A stretch of 5,096 nt of DNA from Alkaliphilus sp. GTDB lineage: Bacteria > Bacillota > Clostridia > Peptostreptococcales > Thermotaleaceae. A model generated the notes under the pieces. The model did not search any database. It was not told where the DNA came from and saw nothing but the letters and a program-made list of their open reading frames with translations. The DNA lies in contig JAGXRU010000097.1 in assembly GCA_018335765.1 (NCBI GenBank), positions 1 to 5,096 of the forward strand. Direction: 5' to 3'. This document shows positions 1 to 4,686 of this stretch, in pieces (position 1 is the first letter of the stretch; each line of letters begins with the position of its first letter). The position numbers and the translations under genes are program-made.

Positions 1-1143
1 CTTTCTGATCAAGATAAAACGACGCTAATTTTAGTTTCAAGGCCAGAAGAAACCCCGCTTCTTGAAGCTGAACGTTCGAGTTTTGAACTAAGTGAATTGT
101 GCATTAATAATCAATTATTAATTATTAATGGTATTTTATCTGGTGCATCTGATGATCTATCTAAAAAAATGCAAGACAAACAGCAGGCTGCAATTAAAAA
201 CATACCAGTGGGGTTAAGAAAATTCAGAACATATTTTCTACCTCTTCGTTCTTATAATATTTTAGGAGTGGACAAAATTAGGATTTTTTTCAATAATGAT
301 CACTATGACAGTATAAAAGTAGCCACAAAGCCCAAGGAACTAAAGCAGATTAATGCCTTGCTAGATGATATTCATAAAACAGGAAAAAAAGTTATCTTCA
401 CAATGGGAAAAGGTGGTGTTGGTAAAACCACAATCGCTGCAACCATAGCACTTTCATTAGCTAATAAAGGTGTCAAAGTACATTTGACTTCTACTGATCC
501 TGCAGATCATATTCAGTATGTCATTCAAGACTCAGAGCATATTACACTTAGTAAAATTGATGAAAAACAAGAACTAATAAATTACCAAAATGAAGTTCTG
601 AGTAAGGTTCGTGAAACCATGAGTGAAGAAGATGTAGCCTATATTGAAGAAGATTTACGTTCACCGTGTACACAGGAAATCGCAGTATTTAGAGCATTTG
701 CTGAAATTGTAGATAAAGCGGAAAACCAAGTGGTTGTTATAGACACCGCTCCTACAGGTCATACACTTTTGCTTTTAGATGCCACGCAAAGCTATCACAA
801 AGAAGTTCAACGTACTAAGGGAGAGACACCAGTGTCGGTTCAAAGACTGCTTCCGAGGCTTCGTGACGAGAGCCAGACAGAAGTTGTAATTGTGACATTG
901 CCTGAAGCCACCCCTGTTTTTGAAGCAAATAGGCTAAGAGATGATCTGAAGAGAGCTGGGATTAACAATAGATGGTGGGTGGTTAACCAGTGCCTAACAA
1001 TGACAAATACCTGCGATTCAATGTTACTAGCTCGTGCAAAAGCTGAAATGCAATGGATTGAAAAAGTTAAAGAAATAAGTGCAGATAACTTTGTAGCTAT
1101 ACCATGGGTACAAGATGTTTCGATAGAAAAAATTGGAAATTGA
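1..1143 (+). CDS. arsA: Arsenite-stimulated ATPase ArsA, C-terminal part (5'-truncated by window edge)
   Basis: ArsA is the cytoplasmic ATPase that energises arsenite/antimonite efflux through the ArsB (or Acr3-type) membrane carrier, often fed by the ArsD metallochaperone. The frame is open from base 1, so the true start lies to the left and the TTG at 97 is internal. The 380 visible residues begin with the end of the first half (VSRPEETPLLEAER), then the linker, then the whole second ATPase half. That half has a deviant Walker A, GKGGVGKTT (residues 136-144, base 406 on), an STDPAD switch I motif (residues 163-168) and the ArsA signature DTAPTGHT (residues 248-255, base 742 on). Cys223 in SPCTQEIAVF matches the family's metal-binding cysteine (Cys422 of plasmid R773 ArsA). 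Two more cysteines near the C terminus (Cys331, Cys338) are not family hallmarks that I know. No frameshift is seen. A terminator follows, so this is the last gene of its operon. Confidence 0.95.
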   Translation, partial: LSDQDKTTLILVSRPEETPLLEAERSSFELSELCINNQLLIINGILSGASDDLSKKMQDKQQAAIKNIPVGLRKFRTYFLPLRSYNILGVDKIRIFFNNDHYDSIKVATKPKELKQINALLDDIHKTGKKVIFTMGKGGVGKTTIAATIALSLANKGVKVHLTSTDPADHIQYVIQDSEHITLSKIDEKQELINYQNEVLSKVRETMSEEDVAYIEEDLRSPCTQEIAVFRAFAEIVDKAENQVVVIDTAPTGHTLLLLDATQSYHKEVQRTKGETPVSVQRLLPRLRDESQTEVVIVTLPEATPVFEANRLRDDLKRAGINNRWWVVNQCLTMTNTCDSMLLARAKAEMQWIEKVKEISADNFVAIPWVQDVSIEKIGN

Positions 1144-1190
1144 CTAATATCCAGTTTGGTTGACACGATTAAAGTGAGTGTTTCTACATA

Positions 1191-1222
1191 AACCAACAGA
1201 ATTGAAATCTGCTGGTTTTTTT
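1191..1222 (+). terminator. Rho-independent terminator after arsA
   Basis: Arms AACCAACAGA (1191-1200) and TCTGCTGGTT (1208-1217) pair at nine of ten positions, with one A-C mismatch, around a 7-base loop. A run of seven T covers 1216-1222. It lies 48 bases after the arsA stop and ends the ars transcript. Confidence 0.85.
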
Positions 1223-1240
1223 AGTTTTTGTTGATAGAGC

Positions 1241-1269
1241 CTGATGAGAGCTATCGAAGCATCTATAAT
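1241..1269 (+). promoter_or_regulatory. Possible sigma-A promoter, perfect -10, weak -35
   Basis: A perfect TATAAT lies at 1264-1269. Seventeen bases upstream is CTGATG (1241-1246), which matches TTGACA at only three positions. Transcription would start near 1276 and give a leader of about 200 bases before the gene at 1480. In DNA this AT-rich a TATAAT can arise by chance, so the call is weak. Confidence 0.25.
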
Positions 1270-1392
1270 AAGTACTAGGGTATTTTCAATTACCTTGATG
1301 CTACTATTTGTATTCTAGCACTTAATATAGCTTTTGTTTTTTAATGCATGATTTAAGAGAAGAAAAGTAAGAACGCAGGAAGTTTATTCGCA

Positions 1393-1407
1393 TCAATTTT
1401 TCTCAAT
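1393..1407 (+). promoter_or_regulatory. Direct repeat TCAAT, 10-bp period, possible response-regulator box
   Basis: TCAAT occurs at 1393-1397 and again at 1403-1407, one helical turn apart. OmpR/PhoB-family regulators generally bind head-to-tail repeats of 10-11 bp period, and this operon encodes such a regulator, so autoregulation through this site is possible. Five-base repeats are weak evidence on their own. Confidence 0.25.
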
Positions 1408-1412
1408 CATAA

Positions 1413-1453
1413 TTGTGCCACATTTTAATTGTATATTGAAAATGTAAACACAA
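1413..1453. promoter_or_regulatory. Long imperfect dyad upstream of the DUF2680 operon, candidate operator
   Basis: TTGTG (1413-1417) and ACATTTT (1420-1426) are mirrored by AAAATGT (1439-1445) and CACAA (1449-1453). Twelve base pairs thus match around a central 12 bases, with the outer blocks offset by 2 versus 3 bases. The centre contains TATATT (1432-1437), a possible -10 element whose transcript would start near 1444, about 36 bases ahead of the start codon. A dimeric regulator bound here would cover the promoter. The sequence matches no CsoR, CopY or ArsR operator consensus that I know. It could also fold as a stem in RNA if transcription starts further upstream. Confidence 0.4.
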
Positions 1454-1465
1454 ACCATATTATAC

Positions 1466-1473
1466 GAGGAGTG
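1466..1473 (+). promoter_or_regulatory. Ribosome binding site that sets the DUF2680 gene start
   Basis: GAGGAGTG with core GGAG at 1468-1471 lies 8 bases ahead of ATG 1480. It favours that ATG over the in-frame TTG at 1429 and the GTG at 1471, which overlaps the site itself. Confidence 0.75.
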
Positions 1474-1479
1474 AAAAAA

Positions 1480-1878
1480 ATGAAGAAAATGCTTTTGGTT
1501 TTAGCAGTGGCAATCATTTTGATAGTGCCAGTCGGTGTATATGCGGCGACATCAGATGTAAGTGTAGCGGAAAGTATAAAAGGGTTCTGCGGATTAGGAG
1601 TAGATGTATCAAACTTGACAGAACAGCAAAAGGAAGATCTTGATGAATCATTTTATAAAATGGTAGAAATCAGGAAAGAATCGATCGATAAAATGATTCA
1701 GAATGGATTGATGACAAAAAAGCAAGGGGGTTTGGCGTTAGAGAGACTGGGTGAAATGGTTGAGTATCACAAAGAAAATGACTCTGGCTATTGTATAGGC
1801 ATGATGGGTGAATATGGACATGGCCGAGGTATGATGGGCGGCAAAGGATTTGGTCGAGGTATGAAGGATGGTAAATAA
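1480..1878 (+). CDS. Secreted DUF2680 (YckD-like) protein with Met/His/Gly-rich tail
   Basis: The protein has 132 residues. A signal peptide spans residues 1-22 (MKKM, then a long hydrophobic core, cleavage probably after VYA), so it is exported. The core, residues about 44-100, reads NLTEQQKEDLDESF...MVEIRKESIDKMIQNGLMTKKQG, the pattern I associate with DUF2680/YckD-like proteins of Firmicutes, whose function is unknown to me. Two cysteines flank the core (Cys37, Cys105) and could form a disulfide. The tail from about residue 103 is Gly-rich with MM pairs (108-109, 118-119), Met128 and His114, and contains a 10-residue internal repeat. Start ATG 1480 was chosen because it follows a good ribosome site and begins the signal peptide; an upstream in-frame TTG at 1429 would bury that signal. 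It is the first gene of a five-gene operon ending in a two-component system. Binding of a soft metal by the Met-rich tail is inference. Confidence 0.8.
   Translation: MKKMLLVLAVAIILIVPVGVYAATSDVSVAESIKGFCGLGVDVSNLTEQQKEDLDESFYKMVEIRKESIDKMIQNGLMTKKQGGLALERLGEMVEYHKENDSGYCIGMMGEYGHGRGMMGGKGFGRGMKDGK
1822..1875 (+). repeat. Internal 30-bp-period tandem repeat in the DUF2680 gene tail
   Basis: Bases 1822-1845 and 1852-1875 match at 19 of 24 positions. They encode GRGMMGGK and GRGMKDGK, joined by GF. Most differences are silent or affect the residues after the shared GRGM, which points to a small in-frame duplication of the Gly/Met-rich tail. Confidence 0.7.
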
Positions 1879-1897
1879 ATGAAAGGTGGTAGTCTAT

Positions 1898-2080
1898 ATG
1901 ATGATACTGAGCTTGCTAATAATTGGGATTGTGGTCTATCTGCTTTTAAAAAATCACAGAGATTTGACCATTGTAAAACAAAGCAGGGATGAATCCATTG
2001 AAATTCTTAAGCAAAGATATGTCAATGGAGAAATTAATGATGAAGAATATAAGAGAATGATAAAAATAATCAGCGATTGA
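1898..2080 (+). CDS. Small membrane protein with C-terminal SHOCT domain (first copy)
   Basis: The protein has 60 residues. One transmembrane helix lies at about residues 2-17 (MILSLLIIGIVVYLLL), followed by a basic stretch KNHR that puts the C terminus in the cytoplasm. Residues about 31-58 (SIEILKQRYVNGEINDEEYKRM) form a SHOCT domain, a short helical module usually found at protein C termini and thought to mediate protein contacts. The start chosen is ATG 1898, 8 bases after GGTGG (1885-1889); the GTG at 1886 overlaps that site and is less likely, and ATG 1901 is also possible. It starts 20 bases after the DUF2680 stop and 13 bases ahead of the next gene, so it is cotranscribed. It resembles the next gene in plan and SHOCT sequence, suggesting tandem duplication. 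Its job is unknown; a role as membrane partner of the neighbouring sensor kinase or secreted protein is inference. Confidence 0.8.
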   Translation: MMILSLLIIGIVVYLLLKNHRDLTIVKQSRDESIEILKQRYVNGEINDEEYKRMIKIISD

Positions 2081-2093
2081 GGAGGTTTTTGCA

Positions 2094-2345
2094 ATGATGT
2101 ATGGAAGTAGATATAATGGAATAAACAGTTGTTTTGAAAGATTTGGCTTCATGCATAATGGAATTGGGATGATCTTGGTTTTTATCCTGATTCTTGCCAT
2201 AACTGTTACAATTATACTTTTGCTTACTAGAAATAGTAGGCACAAATCAGGGGACAGCGCCTTGAAAGAGCTTAAACTTAGGTATGCAAAAGGGGAGCTT
2301 TCCGAAGAAGAATTTTTGAAAAGAAAACACCTTATAGATATGTAA
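2094..2345 (+). CDS. Small membrane protein with C-terminal SHOCT domain (second copy)
   Basis: The protein has 83 residues. Residues 1-24 form an N-terminal segment with Met1, Met2, Cys13, Met20 and His21, predicted outside the membrane. A transmembrane helix follows at about residues 25-45 (GMILVFILILAITVTIILLL), then TRNSRHK, which is basic and marks the cytoplasmic side. Residues about 54-81 (SALKELKLRYAKGELSEEEF) are a typical SHOCT domain. The ribosome site GGAGG (2081-2085) directly follows the previous stop and lies 8 bases before ATG 2094. Compared with the first SHOCT protein it has a longer extracytoplasmic N terminus with possible metal ligands. Function is unknown. Conservation of the RYxxGE core in both copies argues that both are real and expressed, despite their size. 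Confidence 0.8.
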   Translation: MMYGSRYNGINSCFERFGFMHNGIGMILVFILILAITVTIILLLTRNSRHKSGDSALKELKLRYAKGELSEEEFLKRKHLIDM

Positions 2346-2351
2346 TAGATA

Positions 2352-2368
2352 ACTTGCATCATGTAAGT
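2352..2368. promoter_or_regulatory. Short near-perfect palindrome before the response-regulator gene
   Basis: ACTTGCATcATGTAAGT is symmetric at seven of eight positions about base 2360. It sits in the 39-base gap ahead of the response regulator, the longest gap inside the operon. The one-base centre rules out a normal RNA hairpin, so it would act as a DNA site if it acts at all. Chance is a fair alternative. Confidence 0.2.
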
Positions 2369-2384
2369 AAAGAGAGGTGGAACG

Positions 2385-3071
2385 GTGAAATATCAAATAT
2401 TAGTTGTTGAAGATCAGGAAGAAATAAGAAGCATTGTAGAAAAATACTTATATAAAGAAGGCTACAGTGTTCACATTGCAAAAGACGGATTTGAAGCACT
2501 TAATCAATTTAACTCAAATACCATCCACCTTGTACTTTTGGATATAATGATGCCAGGAATCGATGGATTTGAAGTATTGAGAGAAATTAGAAAAATTTCG
2601 GAAGTTCCTGTAATTTTTCTAACGGCAAAACAGGAGGAGGTAGACAGAGTAAAAGGCTTCAGTACAGGTGTGGATGATTATGTAGTCAAGCCATTCAGTC
2701 TAAAGGAGCTTATGCTGAGAATCAAAAGACTGATAAAGAGAGTCTATCATGAAGCGGATGAAGTTGTTTATTTTTATGAAGATTTAAGTTTGCATACAAG
2801 CAGCATGAAGCTATACCGTGAAGATGAGGAGATTCAGCTCACCTTCGCAGAGTATAGTTTGCTGCATGTCATGTTTAAAAATCAAGGTCAAGTCTTGACT
2901 CGCGAGCAATTGATTGAATTAGCTTATGGGCATGATTATGAAGGCTATGACAGAAATGTTGATAGTTACATTAAGCGGATACGCCAGAAGCTTGAGAAGG
3001 AACCTAGAAATCCTAAGATTCTCGTCACTAAATATGGTGCTGGATATATGTTTGGGGGTGTCAGATCATGA
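2385..3071 (+). CDS. OmpR/PhoB-family response regulator
   Basis: The protein has 228 residues, the usual length of the family. The receiver domain spans residues 3-115: acidic pair Glu9-Asp10, phosphoacceptor Asp53 in LLDIMMPGIDGFE, Thr80 (FLTAK) and Lys102 (VVKPF), so every catalytic residue is present. A winged-helix DNA-binding domain spans about residues 128-226, with LTFAEYSLLHVM, the recognition-helix region NVDSYIKRIRQKLE and the wing TKYGAGYMF. The start is GTG 2385, with AGAGG at 2373-2377; no other in-frame start precedes the receiver domain, and the next Met is residue 55. It is activated by the histidine kinase that overlaps it by 4 bases (ATGA). Likely targets include its own operon, given repeats upstream of 1480, and perhaps neighbouring genes. 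The family is certain; the stimulus and regulon are not known. Confidence 0.95.
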   Translation: MKYQILVVEDQEEIRSIVEKYLYKEGYSVHIAKDGFEALNQFNSNTIHLVLLDIMMPGIDGFEVLREIRKISEVPVIFLTAKQEEVDRVKGFSTGVDDYVVKPFSLKELMLRIKRLIKRVYHEADEVVYFYEDLSLHTSSMKLYREDEEIQLTFAEYSLLHVMFKNQGQVLTREQLIELAYGHDYEGYDRNVDSYIKRIRQKLEKEPRNPKILVTKYGAGYMFGGVRS

Positions 3072-4423
3072 CGGTTAAACGTCAATGGATGCTAGTCCTT
3101 ATTTTATCAGGGGCGTTATCTGTAGCGGTTAATTCAATTGTTTTGAGCACTTTGATTAACAACTATTTTATAGATTATTCCACAGAGAATTATAATAGAA
3201 ATGTTTCACAACTCGTAGTATTTTCAGAAAAAACTCTTGTTGAAACTGGATACTCTGAACAACAGATTAAAATGCAACTGGAAACATATTTAAGTGATCC
3301 GATAAAAAGAATAAGACTCTATGATATAAATGGGAATTTGCTAGCCGATGTCGGGTCAGAAGGTCATCAGATTATGGGCATGATGAGAAACAAAATGATG
3401 AATCGAATGATGGGAAATGCATCGGAAGAGGTTGATTCTGTTGACATCATGAATGATGGTGTCGCAATAGGGCAATTAAATATAACGAGATATAGTTCCA
3501 TAGGAAATTCGCTTGAAACAAGAAAGTTTGCAGTTTCATTAATAGGGAGTAGTTTTTTGTCGTTTGGAATAGTTTTTGTACTGATATTCATCATTGGGAT
3601 TTTTATTAGTAAAAAAATGAGTAAGGACTTAAGGCTGACTGCTCAGCAGGCAATTGATATCGACTTGGGAAACCAAAATAACATCCTCAAATCCAATGTC
3701 GAGGAAATCAGAATCATTCAGCAAAGTCTTGAAACCTTGCAAACACGACTGAAACTTAAGCAGATAAGTAGGAAAAAACTTGTAGACGAACTGATTCATC
3801 AAACAAGAACACCTTTGACAATATTAAAGACACACTTAGAGGGCTTTGAGGATGGAATTATCCGCTTTACTCCTGAAGAAATAAGGATATGTGAGGCTCA
3901 AATAGAGAATATTACATCTATTATTGCCAATATGAGTGGTATGATTGATGCTGAAAAAGATATTGATGCCGTAAACATTGAACAAGTCGAATTGAATCGT
4001 CTGCTTAAACAAATTGTAGGAGGATTAAAAGTACAATTTGATAGAAAGACTCTAGAATTAGAACTGTTAAGCCACCAAAAAGTATTTCTTAAAACGGATC
4101 AATATAAATTGAGTCAAGTCATTTATAACATTCTGACTAACGCTTATAAATTTACTAATTCTAATGGAAGAGTGACTGTGGAATACAAACAAGCAGAAGA
4201 TGAATTGATCATTATCATACAGGATACCGGCTCCGGAATAACTGAAGAAGAACGATCGAGAATCTTTGATGCATACTACAGAGGAAAGAATTCTGGTCAT
4301 ACATCTGGCGAGGGAATAGGCTTATATGTCGCAAAAGAAAACCTGAAGAAAATAAATGGGAAAATCGATGTAGAGTCGGAGCCTGGAGTAGGAAGTAAAT
4401 TTATTATTAACATACACAAGTAG
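3068..4423 (+). CDS. Membrane sensor histidine kinase with Met-rich extracytoplasmic domain
   Basis: The protein has 451 residues. TM1 is at about residues 7-29, an extracytoplasmic sensor domain at 30-153, TM2 at about 155-181, a HAMP-like linker at 182-233, the HisKA dimerisation/phosphotransfer domain at about 234-300 and the HATPase domain to the end. Phosphoacceptor His244 lies in ELIHQTRTPLTIL. The N box is YNILTNAYKF (Asn354, Asn358), the G1 box DTGSG (386-390) and the G2 box GEGIGLY (414-420), so the kinase core is complete. The H box has Gln245 where Glu or Asp is more usual. Residues 100-115 contain His100 and seven Met (103, 105, 106, 110, 111, 114, 115), an unusual stripe facing outside. 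ATG 3068 overlaps the regulator stop; GGGGGTG at 3054-3060 is the ribosome site. It phosphorylates the regulator just upstream. The ligand is unknown; Cu(I)/Ag(I) or oxidant sensing is inferred from the Met cluster. Confidence 0.93.
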   Translation: MTVKRQWMLVLILSGALSVAVNSIVLSTLINNYFIDYSTENYNRNVSQLVVFSEKTLVETGYSEQQIKMQLETYLSDPIKRIRLYDINGNLLADVGSEGHQIMGMMRNKMMNRMMGNASEEVDSVDIMNDGVAIGQLNITRYSSIGNSLETRKFAVSLIGSSFLSFGIVFVLIFIIGIFISKKMSKDLRLTAQQAIDIDLGNQNNILKSNVEEIRIIQQSLETLQTRLKLKQISRKKLVDELIHQTRTPLTILKTHLEGFEDGIIRFTPEEIRICEAQIENITSIIANMSGMIDAEKDIDAVNIEQVELNRLLKQIVGGLKVQFDRKTLELELLSHQKVFLKTDQYKLSQVIYNILTNAYKFTNSNGRVTVEYKQAEDELIIIIQDTGSGITEEERSRIFDAYYRGKNSGHTSGEGIGLYVAKENLKKINGKIDVESEPGVGSKFIINIHK

Positions 4424-4482
4424 AAGCGGGAGTATTAGTAACGCCTCTGAGATAAAATGGTTAGTAGTAATAGTGGTTTGGT

Positions 4483-4530
4483 AAGTGTCAGAGTGCTCAC
4501 AACAGTAGGAATGGGTACTCTGACACTTTT
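4483..4530 (+). terminator. Strong Rho-independent terminator after the histidine kinase
   Basis: AAGTGTCAGAGT (4483-4494) and ACTCTGACACTT (4517-4528) pair perfectly over 12 bp. The stem can extend five more pairs inward (two of them G-U), leaving a 12-base loop at 4500-4511. TTTT (4527-4530) and further T follow. It lies about 60 bases after the kinase stop and closes the five-gene operon, separating it from the chemotaxis gene. Confidence 0.92.
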
Positions 4531-4613
4531 ATTTCACATAGCACGGTAACAGTTGGGTTTTAGCTCTTATACGGTTTTGAATAAATCTTGAAAATATGAA
4601 GTCCTAATATACA

Positions 4614-4642
4614 TTGATTTTAAAAAACAAGAATGTTAAACT
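4614..4642 (+). promoter_or_regulatory. Possible promoter of the chemotaxis receptor gene
   Basis: TTGATT (4614-4619) and TAAACT (4637-4642) are separated by 17 bases, and each matches the sigma-A consensus at four of six positions. Transcription would start near 4649, about 38 bases before the start codon. The -10 overlaps the first copy of the AATGTTAA repeat. No clear sigma-D/sigma-28 motility promoter was seen. Confidence 0.3.
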
Positions 4643-4650
4643 AATGTTAA
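4632..4650 (+). repeat. Direct repeat AATGTTAA, 11-bp period, upstream of the chemotaxis receptor gene
   Basis: Two identical 8-base copies (4632-4639 and 4643-4650) are spaced by 3 bases, an 11-bp period. This is the geometry of OmpR/PhoB-type regulator boxes. The position, 37 bases before the start codon and overlapping a possible -10, fits a control site. Regulator identity is unknown; the regulator encoded at 2385-3071 is one candidate. Confidence 0.45.
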
Positions 4651-4686
4651 TTGAGATAAAAAACATAACAGTATAGGAGGGCAATA

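Larger units (their letters stand above)
1223..1479. other. Non-coding upstream region of the DUF2680/two-component operon
   Basis: Together with the 3' end of the ars unit this makes a 336-base stretch without a gene. No plausible protein is encoded on either strand, and no tRNA, rRNA, known riboswitch or T-box motif was recognised. It holds a TATAAT hexamer (1264-1269), a T-rich stretch (1332-1342), a short direct repeat (1393-1407), a long imperfect dyad (1413-1453) and the ribosome binding site of the next gene. The cluster of symmetric and repeated elements at 1393-1453 makes that part the likely control region. Confidence 0.6.

Noticed and set aside
1160..1188. Perfect TTGACA at 1160-1165, a possible promoter
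   Set aside because: The best hexamer 17 bases downstream (TCTACA) is poor, and any transcript would run straight into the terminator at 1191-1222.
840..1196. 118-codon open frame on the - strand
   Set aside because: It lies opposite the well-conserved second half of arsA, has no convincing ribosome site or domain, and is a shadow of the coding strand.
1258..1302. AGCATC/GATGCT inverted repeat, possible leader hairpin or switch with TGCTA/TAGCA (1299-1320)
   Set aside because: The stems are short and need large bulges. The left arm precedes the only nearby -10 hexamer, so it would not be in that transcript. No riboswitch core was recognisable.
1436..1463. TTGAAA-N16-TATTAT, near-consensus promoter
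   Set aside because: Transcription would start near 1470, inside the ribosome binding site of the gene at 1480, leaving no usable leader.
1879..1995. Short + strand frame from ATG 1879, overlapping the end of the DUF2680 gene
   Set aside because: It has no ribosome site, stops after about 38 codons, and lies in another frame over the first SHOCT gene.
1946..2362. 138-codon open frame on the - strand
   Set aside because: It covers both SHOCT genes in antisense; the + strand genes have good ribosome sites and recognisable domains, and this frame has none.
3367..4300. Two - strand open frames (3367-3594 and 4067-4300)
   Set aside because: Both lie opposite the histidine kinase sequence and show no family resemblance.
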